Assembly (NCBI GenBank): GCA_018873245.2 | Contig: JAEMBT020000008.1 | Coordinates: forward strand, 10,395,172-10,459,171 | Source of the DNA: Archegozetes longisetosus | Taxonomy: Eukaryota; Arthropoda; Arachnida; Sarcoptiformes; Trhypochthoniidae | DNA: 64,000 nucleotides | Direction of reading: 5' to 3' | Shown here: piece by piece, positions 25,399-37,858 of the stretch | Layout of the letters: every line of letters starts with the position of its first letter | Position numbering within the stretch: position 1 is the first letter of the stretch | Translations under genes and position numbers: made by a program | The notes under the pieces: model-generated | Databases searched by the model: none | Seen by the model: only the letters and a program-made list of their open reading frames with translations | Told to the model about the DNA's origin: nothing

Positions 25399-25464
25399 CA
25401 TTTAATGCTAATTGAACTTTTAGGGGGAGCTCTCGAAGTGAAAGAAGTGATGACATAGACATCT

Positions 25465-27243
25465 ATATTGAGTTTTAATTGACGAATGTAAAGTATCGAC
25501 TAAAGGTTTACTTATACAAACTTCCTCGAAAACAAATTTACAATAAGATAAGAACTATAGATAAAATAACTTGAATAAGAACACATTTTCATAGTACTCA
25601 AAATTTTGATCATTTAAGCCAAATAAGAGATTAGCGATTAGTTTTGAATAGAATTTTCTAATTTAAGTTTTAATTAAACAGAGCTTAGTTCGCTTTTTTC
25701 TAAGGTTTTCTTTTTATCCTCACAATTATCAAAGCTTGAATTTTTATTTAGATTTTCACTGATCGGTATGGGATAATTATAATTAAAGCAATTACAACTA
25801 TAATTATAGCAATAATTGTTATTAAATTGATTGTCACATCCAATAGAATCCAACAAAGAATAGCACTGAATATAATTTGAAAGACTGCTCCAGATGTTCG
25901 ATAAACGGAATTCAAGTTTTTCAGGTAAAGACTTGTCATGATACCCATGAAAGCACTATTTAACAATACAAACAAAAGCTTCGGTTCTTGTGGTACAACA
26001 TGAGTGGCAAATTTGGTTAAATCGTCCAAATCGTAAACTACTAGAATAATAAACATATTACATGCCATAGAATTTGTGTACATGAACATATTTTGTATCA
26101 TTAAATGCAATTTTCTATCTTTTAGTAGATATTCAGTATAAACACCTGCAAAACATGAACAGAATATCTGTAAGAAAACCATAAAATATGTTGATATCTC
26201 TATTGATTTAGATGAAGAAGAGGATAAAGTTGTGTCCAATTGTTTAATAATACAACCAGTCATTAATAGTAATAACGAAATCCATTGCATTTGACTTAAA
26301 AGACGATTAAATAATTTCTGGTAAATAATAGCAGTGATTACAATCCTGAACTGCCACAGCATGCTATAAGTGAATGGATCAATATTTGATAGATTAAAGT
26401 ACCATAAAATATCACTGAATAGGTAAAGAAGTGATGGTATGAAATAAAGCATAAGAATTGTTAGACTTTTTTTCGTAGTTTCAAAGAGTTCTCGTAAATA
26501 TTATTAGTTTTATTGTACAGGGTGATTCAGGCTATTTTTTACACTTTTGTAATTAGTATAATTATTTAATTAGAAGCTTATGAATGAATTGAACGTGTTC
26601 AATGTGCTCTCCATTTCTTTCTCTAATACATTCTAAGCAAAAATATTAGCCATTAAATACTTTTAATATAATTTCTTTGGTAATAATAGACTATACCTCA
26701 TTCGCAACTTTCCTGAGACCAGCCAAAGTTCGCGCCTTCCTTTTTGTGAGTCTTTGTTTTAAATATACAAAACAACAAAAACCCGAAGGACGTGCTTCAG
26801 ACGATTTCACGAACATGCTGCCTTTATTTATAAATTTAATTTCCAACTTCTTTTCAACATTCTTTATCCAATTCGCGATTAAAGTTTGCGAGTTCTCAAA
26901 CCTCAACTTTAATCGCGAATTGGATGAAGAAAACAGAAGAGAAGTTGGGATTTAAATTTATAGATTAAGGTAACATTCTCGTCACGGTTTTGCGAGAATG
27001 TTACCTTAAACACGTTCAACTCATTCATAAGCTTCTAATTAAATAATTATACTAATTAAAAAGTTTAAAAATAGCCTGAATCACCCTGTAGTTTTCAAAA
27101 CAATATATCACTAATGATATAAAGGATTTCAAACTTAAAGACCAAAACACAATCACAAATGGGTTGTAATTATTTAATTTGGTTTGTGATACTATTATTG
27201 ATGAAAGAGTGTCACAAAATAGACTAAATATATAGCCATAACT
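25465..27243 (-). pseudogene. nucleotide-sugar transporter pseudogene split by a transposon
   Basis: Duplicate of the intact gene at 40671-41702 in the same orientation; homology also covers about 200 bp of 3' flank. The body 26452-25748 keeps LYFIPSLLYLF, the TYSMLWQF helix and FAGVYTEYLLK, but it is broken in several ways. A 571-bp element (26518-27088) is inserted in the coding sequence. One base is lost near 26495 before MLYFIP. Eight bases are lost near 25775, moving the tail PIPISENLNKNSSF out of frame. Homology stops near 27243, before the N-terminal codons of the paralogue. The conserved Asn of the VYNEYLLK motif is Thr here. Confidence 0.85.
26518..27088. mobile_element. TA-flanked DNA transposon inside the transporter pseudogene
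   Basis: Termini cagggtgattcaggctattt and its reverse complement belong to inverted repeats of about 80 bp that also share agaagcttatgaatgaattg. The dinucleotide TA is duplicated at 26516-26517 and 27089-27090. The intact paralogue shows the empty site (attgtagttttc), so the insertion boundaries are directly visible. TA target and cag terminus suggest Tc1/mariner type. The interior holds a second inverted repeat (aactttaatcgcgaatt). Small open frames inside are palindrome by-products. Confidence 0.88.
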
Positions 27244-27631
27244 TTATATTTATTACTTAAAACTTTATTAAATTCTGACTTTGTATTAAAAGGATTTATT
27301 TTTTTTGTTTATTATACAGCTTATAAATAAATATTTTTTAGAGATCTAAATGTCTAATTATAACTTTAAGTTAATATTCGGTATTTTTAGGTAGTCAATC
27401 AAATAATTATTATAAATTCAAATCCTTAAAGTGGTTTGTATGCTGAATATAAAGCATATGCCAAAAAGTTGACTTTAAAGGATTCATAGTATGCAAATTA
27501 CTTAAAAAGCGGTTATATTTAAAGAGGTTAATTGTATACTGAATTAAGTGCTTGGCACCCAATAATTTTAAATATGATTTATTTGACCTTAACTAACATT
27601 TAAAAGTTGAATGGATTGAATTGTAAATTAA
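27244..27631. other. intergenic, no feature seen
   Basis: AT-rich; nothing recognised between the pseudogene and the first piggyBac-type MITE. Confidence 0.45.
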
Positions 27632-28071
27632 CCCTTCGTCACAACTGTGGGGTAAAATGTTCCTATGTTTGACTTTTAAAATCTTGCAAAAATCAACAGT
27701 GTCATTTTTTGAGAATTTAGGTATTCCTCAGTCATATATCTGGCTTTGAATGACAAAAAATCTGATTAATTTAGACTTATAGCTTTATTTTTAAAAAATT
27801 TTCTGACAACATGTTTGGCTGAGGACAGAAATTTCCTCTAACATTTCAGTGTTTTGTGTTTACTATATGTGTCGCAGTGCTGTAATGACGCTGTAGCAGA
27901 TAATAACTAAAATTAATTAATTTGTAAATTTAAACTTCGAGAACAAGGGCTAACCTTGATTCTCAAAGAATTCAGACTAACCTAGAACAGATATAAGGGG
28001 TGGAAAACGTGGGGTAACATTTTACCTCACACTTAATTTTACGTTTTCAGAAGTTAAGTTGTGACGAAGGG
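27632..28071 (+). mobile_element. piggyBac-type MITE, family 1, copy 1
   Basis: Flanked by TTAA on both sides (27628-27631 and 28072-28075), with termini cccttcgtcacaact and its reverse complement. Internally it shares many words with the copy at 52266-52729, which is inserted in the opposite orientation (for example the acgttttc-gaagttaa and tatctggctttgaatgac regions). TTAA targets with CCC/GGG ends are the signature of piggyBac elements. No transposase inside. Confidence 0.85.
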
Positions 28072-28739
28072 TTAATAGGTCGTGAAGTTAGCTTGTAAGA
28101 ATCATTTTAAAATGCTCATACTATATATTGTCAATTGTGTAGAGAGATATCAATTATGTGAATAGATGCTCATTATTGATGCTATCATTGTTGGTGCTGT
28201 CACTATTGGTAGCGTCTATTTAGCTAAAATATTATAAAGTTTTAAATAAAATGTAAAAATCAATATTTTAAATTTTATTCTCATCTAGATCTTTGTATTG
28301 TTTAGTCAAATTTTTTAATTAACGAATAAGTTCGTGAAATCGTTGAGCAACAACAAACTTTAATTAACATACAACACGTATAATACTCAGTAGTATCTAC
28401 AGCATCTTATATTGACAAGACCTAAATGTCACAATATTCTTCCCGATTGCCATTTCACACCATTGGATTAAATGAGACAGTTGGAAAATTTCAGAATTTG
28501 AATTACTTTTTTGGTTGTAATTTTATCACTAGAAGCAATCCTGCCGATATCTTAAATGACTCCCGTAGCTACATAACTAGCCTATTGAATAGTATGTTTG
28601 ATCAAATGGTGTTTTCGCATTTTTAGCAAAACTTGTAGCACTATATTTGCTACGTATAATATTTAGTGGTCTTCTCTACTTGTAGGATACGGACATTTAG
28701 ACACAATCTACCATTTTTCCCTTTTCAGTTACAAAAATT

Positions 28740-28926
28740 GTTTAGATTATCTAACCATGCATTTTGTTGATATTCGCTTTCACTCTCAATGTCTGTATTG
28801 TTTTCACTTTCATTGCATTCATCAACTTCATCACTACAAGAATCATCATTTGTCATCATCAGATAAAATTGCATTTAGGTATTCATGGATTTGAGCTTCA
28901 CTTAGATATTTATTACGTCGAGACAT
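28740..28926 (-). pseudogene. possible piggyBac transposase N-terminus remnant
   Basis: The minus-strand frame from the ATG at 28926 reads MSRRNKYLSEAQIHEYL, then an acidic Ser/Asp/Glu-rich stretch in a shifted frame (DEVDECNESENN). A short leucine-containing helix followed by an acidic run is how many piggyBac-derived transposases begin. A frameshift occurs after LSDDDK and no catalytic core follows, so this is at most a fragment. Recognition rests on composition and the opening motif. Confidence 0.35.
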
Positions 28927-29502
28927 TTTATAAATAAGTATTTAAAAAGTTTTATAAAACTGTGTTTTGTATCTATAACTATTGAAAAAAACTTTATTTG
29001 CAAATGAAGTTTAGGTTTTAGTTTCTCAATGCACTTGTATGTACATATACATACGCGTACACCTCTGTGTGCATATTTGTCGCCATTGTGTTAATTGGAT
29101 TTCGTGAAACTTGTTTACCATTCCCAGTGTATGTATTTATGTTCAGCGCATGCAGGAAAAGTCTTTATTTGAGGGTCCATAGAAACTAATATAAACTTTT
29201 TATAATGTAGAGTGAACTATGGGGTATTCTGAGTTCCAGACAAAATTGAATAATTACTACGTCGTATAATTACATATTAATATAAATATTACCATTTAAT
29301 AGCTTGACATCTTTATTCTGTAATCATCACTAGTAGTACGTAAGAGATAGCAAGACTGTAAATGCTGTAGTTTTGTTGCAAAATAATTTTAAACAATGTA
29401 TGGGTAGAATTTATTGCACAGCTCAGCTAAAGGGTTAACTAACTCAAAACTCAATCCCTTAAATGTTAATTTTTTACTAGCGGAATTTATCATAACATAA
29501 CT

Positions 29503-29872
29503 GTACAATATGAATCAATTGCTTTTAATCAAGTAGACGAAATGATACTTTCTTTCAATGCATGAAAGCTAACTTTTTAGACTAGTTCAAAAATATAGGT
29601 AAAATTGTTTCACAGCAAAATAAGCAAAATAAAAATTTATTTAAAGTAATATCAAAATTATTAAAATTAAATCAAATTAAGCTAAATAAAAACTGACAAA
29701 CTTCTTAGTGATTACATTAAATCGAAAAATGGTTTTAGTGTTTTTTCCTAAACGAAAGTTTGTTTAGTCTGATTTAGTGTATTTTTTGGATTCGCTTAAA
29801 CGCAAACCTTTATGCATTGCAAGAAAGTATCATTTCGTCAACTTGATTAGAAGTAGTTGATTTATACTGTGC
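29503..29872. repeat. MITE with ~60-bp inverted termini
   Basis: 29503-29568 is matched by the reverse complement of 29815-29872; both arms contain gacgaaatgatactttct. The AT-rich interior has no reading frame of note. Target duplication not identified. Confidence 0.65.
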
Positions 29873-30314
29873 ACTCGGTTCCAATAATATGTGTGATGAT
29901 CTCGGATTAATCAGTGATAACTTTGGGAGCAAACTAAGGGTAACATATATAATGAAATATTGAAATATTAATATCATTGAGTTTTATTAATTAGTCATTG
30001 CAAATATATATTTGAAAGTTTTTACTCATACAAAAAATTCACATTTTATTCGAATAAAATATGAACTTAATTATAAGCATGAACTTAATAATAATATGCT
30101 TTTACTGCAAAACTATTGAAAATCCTGACAAATTGTGTGATAAACAAGTCAAACCTTAAAAGTTTATATTTTTCAACTCTATTTGGTTAGTAAATGTGCA
30201 TTAAAACTATTAGTCCGCATATAAAAGAAATAATTACTAATCCAGCCCTACAAACTTTACTCCTCACGCATCATCATGGGATGAGATGCTTACATATATT
30301 ATTGGAACCGAGTG
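29871..30314. repeat. adjacent MITE-like inverted repeat pair
   Basis: cactcggttccaataatatg at 29872 recurs as its reverse complement ending near 30312, enclosing about 440 bp. Weaker similarity extends inward (gatgatctcg against gcatctcatc). It abuts the previous element. Type unknown. Confidence 0.5.
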
Positions 30315-30612
30315 TACATAAATTTAATGGTACTTAGTACCAGGAGGAAAATACTACATGTAAAATCATGAGTAGTCAAATCATCGGAGCTATTGAAGTG
30401 ACGCCATTGCTGGACTTTGAATTCGAAGTTAGATAACATCTCTAGAATGATTTGGCGTCTTATAACTCATTTGGTTGACATGTTTCATTGGTTCAGTGCA
30501 ATAAAGATGTTGACGCCCATGAACCTCGCTTCTACTGACGCCAGGATTTTAGTTTACTTTCATCCGCTCAAAAGCGCAGATGGATTTGAAAAGTTTGAAA
30601 ATGACGTTCAAT

Positions 30613-31280
30613 TTTTGGTCGCATTTTAGATCTGCAGGTTGCTGAGAATAAAATGTTCTGCTTAATGAAATAGCCCCAAAACAGGTTCTATATCCCCCAA
30701 AGTGTCATTGTAAAGATCCACGCAACTTCTTATTTACAATAAAATTTTTAAATATTGTTTTCATTGATAGTAACTATTTAAATTGATTTAAGTAATTGAA
30801 TTACATATCACCTCTGATATAACTTATACATTAAAGATATATGTATTTTGAAGATATAATGCTTGTAGAAGAAGCGTTAGCTGGAGAAGCGGTACTTAAA
30901 GCTTAATCAAATCATCCTGAAATAATGCAATAATACAAGCAAATCCAATATAAACATGATTTATCATCATCAACTGATCCATGATAAAAAAGATGATAAT
31001 AAGACCATATTTATATTAGTTCTGCTTGTATTGTTGTAGAGTTTCAGGATGATTCGATTAAGCTTCAGGAACCGCTTCTTCAGATAAAATGATGATATTG
31101 GTGATGGTAGTGATGACAGTAGTGTCCATCTAAGGAATTTTTATTTGAGATTAACCTCAGAACATGAGATTGCAGATATGTAAATTGCACGTGCGATAAT
31201 AATATACGAATTATCCCTGACTAGAGATTTTTCATTAAGGGGTTTACTGCAGCCTGCAGATCTAAATTGCGACCAATTTT
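30613..31280. repeat. outer inverted repeats of a nested repeat block
   Basis: About 36 bases at 30613-30648 (ggtcgcattttagatctgca) return as the reverse complement at 31247-31282. The block encloses the long hairpin at 30884-31080. Possibly a composite or nested element. No gene recognised inside. Confidence 0.55.
30884..31080. repeat. ~200-nt long hairpin
   Basis: 30884-30970 is nearly the reverse complement of 30992-31080 (shared words include aagcttaatc and atcatcctgaaa), with a loop of only about 20 bases. A transcript from either strand would fold into a long, nearly continuous duplex. This could be a MITE or a hairpin-RNA locus; sequence alone does not say which. Confidence 0.7.
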
Positions 31281-31578
31281 TTATGAATCGCAATAAAATT
31301 GTAATAACTGAGATAAAGATGAAAAACAAAGTTTTATTACCTGAAAGTATTTTAATAACTTACATATCATAGGTTGTAATAGAAGCAAATTAGTATAAAA
31401 TGAAATGAAGATATACAGTACTTGTCCTTTTTATAAGTCTCTTAATACAACACTCATCAATATACCTGATCAAATTTAAATCTAGGAAAAATTTCTTTAA
31501 GTGCGATTAGTTTTCTAAAATATTTTAATAATTGATATATCACACATATTATATATGAATTTGAGCGACAAGCATAGA

Positions 31579-32674
31579 CATTGATGCTCAACGCTCGAGC
31601 GTCGGACCCCCGAGCGCCGAGTGCGAGCGTTGAGCGTCAAATCTTAGTACGTATTTTTCCATATTAGAATTACAATTTAGATATTTTTTAATATAAAATT
31701 TTTTACTAAATATAAATTTATACACAAAAATTCATGACTTATTTTGTTTAAAGCATTTAAATATAGAATCGTCACACATTATCGATTGTTAGAATACATA
31801 GACAGTCTGTTTCGCTTTTAGTGATAAAAGTATTACATCACCCACTTTAGAAAATATTTGTTCACTGGGAACACTTGTTGCCGGTATATGAACGTTAAAA
31901 ATTTGCCCAAATATGTAATAATTCCACAAAATTTTAGTTTTTGTAATACTTTCTACGATTCGGGAGTTCTAGAACTTCTGTCTCTAAGAGTAGATAAAAA
32001 GCTCGAGAAATAACATCTCATGAAAGTTGTAACATCTGCAACTGTAAAGGAAAATGTACGCGTTTGTGTCCATGTAGGAAGAATTATATTTTTTGTACAG
32101 AAAACTTTTCATGTGATTCGTCTGAATGTAAAAACAAATAATTTCATTGAATATAAATGAAAACTGCTAATTTTATAAATTGATATATCAATGCATACAT
32201 TATAAAGTATGAAAAAGTTTTAAAGATTTTGATCAGATTTTTCTATCATCTCCTAATGAACATTTACCCCTGGAGATTCACAATTGGAATTTAAAGGTTA
32301 AATATTTACTGTGAGGTTTGACAACTTTTCGAGTCTGAAACTAAATGTGTTCACATATCTTCAATATAAGCATTTCATTTATATGACATCAGCTTTTAAA
32401 CTAAAGTATCTGTTTGAATAGTTTTCAATCAGTAACATATTTATGAAATTTATATACAGATAAAATTACAGCCCAAATAAAATAAATAAATTTTGTGTTG
32501 AAAAAGCCTTTCAATTCATAAATTATGCTAACTTGACGCTCGGTTAACGCTCGGCGCTCGAGTGCCTCGAAAAAGTGAGCGTCGGGCGTTTCATTTTCCC
32601 CGAGCGTTAGCGCTAGAGCCGAACGCCAATTTCCGACAGTGTATGAGCGCGAGCGTCGAGCGTGTGCATCATTG
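31579..32674 (-). mobile_element. degenerate hAT element with GC-rich subterminal repeats
   Basis: Both ends carry dense cgctcgagcg/gagcgtcgagcg words (31590-31640 and 32535-32665). The outermost sequence cattgatgctcaacgctcg at the left resembles the reverse complement of the right end. Flanking octamers agcataga and agtataaa match at six of eight places, a possible decayed 8-bp target duplication. On the minus strand near 31885-31800 the peptide IPATSVPSEQIFSKVGDVI is a hAT dimerisation-domain remnant, nearly the same as in the 10-12 kb transposase. The rest of the transposase is absent. A cysteine-rich peptide lies inside on the plus strand (32028-32141). Confidence 0.65.
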
Positions 32675-32766
32675 AGTATAAAATTGAATTACAGGCCAAG
32701 AACCCAATGAATAATAATTGCATATTACAAGTGTCTGAATACGATTACTTGCTTCGTTTCTTAATA

Positions 32767-32905
32767 CAGTGTACTCCCGATTTTGGCAATTCATTGCGGC
32801 TTCGAAAATGAGTTGTCAAAATTCGACTGAGTCATAATATCACTAAAGGGATCATAGGGTTAGTCGGGGCACAAGAAAGCGTTTGCCAAAATCGGGAGTA
32901 TACTG
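32767..32905. mobile_element. 139-bp MITE flanked by TA
   Basis: Termini cagtgtactcccgattttgg and its near-perfect reverse complement (cgggagtatactg end) form inverted repeats of about 24 bases. TA dinucleotides flank at 32765-32766 and 32906-32907. Size and target fit a Tc1/mariner/pogo-type MITE. Confidence 0.85.
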
Positions 32906-33164
32906 TAACAAGTAAACTTGTCTTCATAAACAATGTCTACCGACTAAGACGCACAATTAAATTTTAGCTATTTCACTCATCAAATTACACCATTCAATAA
33001 ACCTATAAATTAAAAGCGCTCGTGATAGATTCAAAGATAAAAAATTATGGCTAAAGAGAATTTCTAAACTCCTATACAATAAGCTGTATTTCATAATAAC
33101 AGCTGTCTCAAAAAGTGGGGCACTCGGCGAGTAAAAGCACAACACACATCTTGACTGATTTATT

Positions 33165-33300
33165 GCAATCTATACCATAATATTTTATAACAAGTTCTCT
33201 GATATAAAACTCCATGATTTGCAGGATCAGATTATTTTATTGTTTAATGATTAAATGAGTTAACTAAAAGGTATCTTATGACAAATAAGCCAACCATTAA
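33165..33300. repeat. shared upstream repeat, copy 1
   Basis: This AT-rich sequence, with ttttata-aacaagttctctg at one side and tcttatgacaaataagcc at the other, resembles 41825-41950 and 50765-50885. Each copy has roughly inverted ends built on tctgtcataaaa. The three copies lie about 120-380 bp upstream of the starts of DUF229 gene 1, the sugar transporter and DUF229 gene 2. Either a MITE that landed near these genes or ancestral upstream sequence. Confidence 0.45.
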
Positions 33301-33543
33301 AATTAATACACAGGCAATATTGGCATTCGCTGTCACATCCGACACTAATAATGATAAGGTATGATTATTCGCACGTTTCTCCGTTTTACTCCAAGGATAA
33401 GTAAACGTACAATCAGATAATGATTTTCCTGAATACAGATTTCTACTGACATCAAACTCTGTCAGAGTAAAACTTAAATATTGTATATAAAAAATTATTT
33501 TTTATTGTAATAATTTTTTAATTAAACTATATCAGACATATTA

Positions 33544-36500
33544 ATGGCTCAGAGAAAAGGGAAGATTTTAATTATAATTACGTTTAGTGCCATTTTTCTA
33601 ATAATAAATCAATATTCAAATTTATGGTCACAGTTTTATTTAAGAAATAGGTGAGTTATTATCTCTGCTATTACTTTCGTTATTCATTAGTTGAGTGAAA
33701 AACTTGTATTCATTCATTCATTTTCGTACAATCAACTCCCTTTCGGGAGACTCATTCGAGCTTTGTTACATGATGAATTATGCGGCAATCGATCGGATAA
33801 GATATATGCTGCCGACCAAAGGCGATTATAACCGAGAATATAGGACCAACACATTGCTACTAAACAGGTGTGGCGACTACGAGAATTAAATCTGATACTA
33901 TAGCTTCAAATTTAGACGTATTAATACCTAAGCTACAGTGGTCCTAATAAGAATATTTTCTGATATTTATATATTCTTTTAATGAATATAAAGAATTTCT
34001 TATCAAAAGAGTAAAGTAAAATAAATAAAAGTTTTCAATGATTCAGTAATGCCTAAAAACTTTAGATTTTGTAATATTTCGAAATATAAATAACAAATGT
34101 TTATAAAATTTCCGCATAGCAACACCAATTTAGACAAAATATACACGTTGACCAAAGATAAGCCCAAAGAAGATTTAAAGATCGAAACTGAAAACCCAAT
34201 CATAGAAACCTCAACAGAAAGAACGAAAAATTATGATAAATACAGAATAGATACTAAAGGGTGCAAAATACACAATCGACCACTATTTGATGAAGAGATC
34301 AAACTTCTGTATAAAAATATGACAAATGGAAGAATTAAATGTGAGAGTCGGAGACCACAGATCAAAATTCAGAGAGTTAATTATACTTGGGTTCAACTCA
34401 ATTGGTCTGAACTAAATCATACACCTTATTGTTATATTTCTGAATTGAAATTTGGAGCTAATGACGATAATTTTATTTTCGGTAATCAATATTTCATACA
34501 CTGAAAATGTTAAATTTTCAAATAAAATTATTAAAGATTTTTGTTGTAAGTCAGGCGTCCTATAAGCAGAAAGACTTTAATGAGGGCATGATTCACAACG
34601 GTATTTTACATAGTTGAGATTAAGCAAAATGCACAATATACTGAATATCATATTCAGATTAATTTCAAAAATAATTATTATTTATAAATTATTTTAAGGT
34701 GAAATATCAGGACCGATAAAACCATTAATCAATTTACCAGATTATCAAATTGTAAGAATATTCTGTTATCGTAATTTCACAAAATTCAATGAAAAAGATT
34801 TCAAACGTTCGGGATTTATAACACCAAATGGATTAATACATGAAGAATATGTTCCATTAATTCAAGAATTTGAACATGTAAAACCTGAAAATTCGATTCC
34901 TAATATATTATTAGTAGCTATCGATTCGGTATCATATCTAAGTTTTGAAAGAAATTTTCCTCGAATGAAAAAGTTTGTTCGAGACCATAACTTCTACGAA
35001 CTGAAAGGTTACACTTCGGTTGGAGAAAATACATGGCCAAATATGATTCCATTTTTCACAGGTTTTTTTGCTGATGAATTATTATCAGAGTTAAAAAGAG
35101 GAAAAATGTATTTTGATAATTGGCCTTTGATATGGAAAAGGTTTAAAGACAAAGGATTTCGTACTTTATTTACAGAAGAAATGTCAAAATATGGACTATT
35201 CAATTATAAGAAAAAAGGTTTTATACATAAACCTTTTGACTATTATTTAAGACCTTTTACTGTGAAAATACAAACATACAAATATTTGGAATTTTGTTAC
35301 AACGGAAAACTGGAGACTGAGGTTTAGTACAAACAGAAACGGAGATAATATGTGATCTGAGTGGATCGATATTCACTTAAAATTTTCATCAACCTATTGA
35401 TGAATGTTGTTCCATTGAATCGAAAATAATACAAATTATTTTATGTTAAATAAACGATTTATCTAATCAGAAAATAATTAAAAATAGAAACAGTTTACAA
35501 TTTAATTTAATATACATTATAGTTGAATGCAGTTCTAACTACTTCAAATATTTCGCCCACTCAGTTCAAAAATGTTATCTCATATTGAGTATAAAATCAA
35601 ACAAATATTTGTAATTTATTTCAAACTTTTAGTACTATTATGATTACTTCCACGACTTCGCAAAAGCTATGAGAGATCGAAATGAAAAATATTTTGCTTA
35701 TGTTTCTGTAAGCGAAATATCACACGACGATTTCAACTACGCAGCATTCGTGGATTCTCCGACTCATAAATTGATGTCTAATTTATTTAAAGACAACTTA
35801 ATGGACGATACAATAGTAATCTTTTTCTCAGATCATGGAATAAGAATTGGACCCATTAGGAAAACACATTCTGGAGTAATAGAGTCACATCTGCCCTTTA
35901 TATTCATACATTTACCAAATAACATAGTAGAGGAACATAAATATAATTTAAACATAAATCAATACAGATTGACTTCACATTTCGATATACACTCAACGTT
36001 AATGCATATATTGAATGGTAATTCATTTATTCAAACTCTTTATGTTTTAGTTGTGGATCAAATGATTTTTACTCATGTTAATACAATATTTACTGAGTCA
36101 TTTTTTCGGTGAATATCCACCACCCCAAATAGTTTGAAGACCGAAATTTTTCGAAAAATTTTGTTTTAAATAGTATATTTCTTCCCAGAATCCTGTTCCT
36201 ACAACTTTAAGATATAACAAAACAATGATTCAGTAATTATATTGTATTGTATTTTACGAGTTAAATTTTGTTTGAGTTGCATTTATATAATTAAATCTTA
36301 TATTTATTTGAAGGTAAAGTCAATCATTCACTGCCTCATGGAATGTCATTATTTGAAGAAATAGGTGAAGATCGTAACTGTATTAGTGCATCAATTCCTG
36401 AACATTTCTGTTCGTGTCTTGAAGATATCGAAGTTGATAATCTTCAAGTTGTTCAACCTCATGCCTTGAAAATTGTCGACAAAGTTAACTCATTGACAGA

Positions 36501-36801
36501 CAGTCTTAGATCGAAATGTATTAGTTTTCAATTTGATTCAATACATGCTGCTTATGAACGAATTATTTTGAGTGGTGGTGACATTAAATTGGGAAACTTT
36601 ACTGAAAAAACCTACCTAATGCAAGTATATATGAAACCTGGTAATGCTTTGTTTGAGTCAACAGTTAAGAGTTACGATAATAAACACTTTGATATCTACG
36701 GAAATATTGCCAGAATTAATCAATATGGAAATCAATCGCATTGCATTCATAATTCGTTTCTTGAGAAATACTGTTTTTGTAAGGATATGTTACAGGTTTA
36801 A
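33544..36801 (+). CDS. DUF229-family (sulfatase/alkaline-phosphatase fold) membrane protein, copy 1
   Basis: Five exons: 33544-33650, 34120-34481, 34699-35321, 35633-36017 and 36314-36801. All junctions are GT-AG and phase-consistent and give exactly 654 codons plus stop. Exon 1 encodes a signal anchor (about residues 8-24, IIITFSAIFLI), so this is probably a type II membrane protein with a lumenal or extracellular catalytic domain. The DUF229 signature follows the usual order: GCKIHNRPLFDE; NILLVAIDSVSYLSFERNFP (Asp 232); GENTWPNMIPFFTG (Thr 268, nucleophile position); SDHGIRIGPIRKTHSG (Asp 431, His 432); SHFDIHSTLMHILNG (Asp 482, His 484); then HGMSLFEEIGEDRNC and a Cys-rich tail (EHFCSC, YCFCKD). 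These are the metal-ligand positions expected for the alkaline phosphatase superfamily, so catalytic ability is plausible. Substrate unknown. Second copy at 46589-50533 is inverted. Confidence 0.88.
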
Positions 36802-37008
36802 ATAATCACAATTAATTTAATCTATTTGTATAAATGATTTTGAGAATTATTTAATCAATATTTTCTGTATAAAAACTTTATAAGTTAACGGTTTTACGTA
36901 ATATAATATTACGAATAATAAATATGATTTTATTTCATATTATCATGCATTGTCTTAAACAAGTGAAATCAGAGGAGTCATTTCCTTAAACTCGGGATTC
37001 AAGTACAG
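34035..37008 (+). repeat. left arm of a ~3-kb inverted duplication
   Basis: Nearly identical to the reverse complement of 46382-49355, including introns and about 200 bp of 3' flank of the DUF229 genes. Similarity ends abruptly near 34035 within intron 1 and near 37008 after ttcaagtaca. Outside these limits only exon 1 and its immediate upstream sequence are recognisably related, at visibly lower identity. Confidence 0.85.
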
Positions 37009-37388
37009 TCTTGGAATTTTATTTTGATACACCGTATGCAATCTTTCATACAACTTTCAAATCAACAGTTAAAAGATTTAAATTTTACTAATTCAATAAA
37101 TTTACCCAAGAGTTAATTTACATAAATATAAATCTAATAGCGAATCGCACCACCGTTTTAATCCAATATTTCTTGTTAGCGATCAGCCATTGAAAGAGCT
37201 AAGTTTTCCAAATGGTTTTTAACAATACTCAGTTCATTCCAATGGAATTTATTAAAAAAAACATGTATTCTACTACGCACTTTTTTGTTATTGTAAGCCA
37301 AAGTTTATCATAAGTTGAAAGTCTAATATGAATTGGTTAATAAAGTGCATATTATTTGAACAAAGATTTTATGAAAGGTAGCATACAG

Positions 37389-37858
37389 TAGAGTGACCAC
37401 ATGTCCTCCTTTAGGGAGGACAGTCCTCTTTTGACCAATTTTGTCCTCTGTCCTCCTGGGGGTCAGAGGAGGACAACACAATGTCCTCCTTTACAAAAAG
37501 CATTAAAATTTCGTGAGACTGTAATTATTTCTTATGTTTTGTACACAAAAGTCAAATTATGCCCTTTTTGTAGTCAAAGATAGTATAATTTCGCATATAT
37601 ATATACATTATAAAGGGAACAATTAGAAGGTTTATACATAAGTATAGTGCAATCATACTTTGACTTATCAAATACATTGAATATTATCTCTTTAAATCAA
37701 AACAATGTCTCATATTAATTGTGAATCAAATGTTCATTTAGGACAAAGGATTATAAGTATGTGAATAACAATTTAAATTAAACTAAATAATTGAATTTAA
37801 AAATGTCCTCTCTCTGTCCTCTTTTTGATTGCTTATCTTCCCATATCTTGTCACTCTT
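37389..37858. mobile_element. hAT-type MITE, second copy
   Basis: Homologous over its length to 17390-17873, in the same orientation (tagagtgaccacatgtcctc start, aagcattaaaatttcgtgag interior). The right terminus is eroded (cttgtcactctta), and the expected duplication of gcatacag is not found. The 60-codon frame inside is a repeat by-product. Confidence 0.8.

Noticed and set aside
26677..26955. 92-codon frame inside the TA-flanked transposon
   Set aside because: Created by the element's internal palindrome, and the opposite strand is equally open; no transposase motif.
34097..34120. ATG at 34097 as start of DUF229 copy 1
   Set aside because: An in-phase AG acceptor at 34118-34119 and an upstream signal-anchor exon conserved in both copies give a better model.
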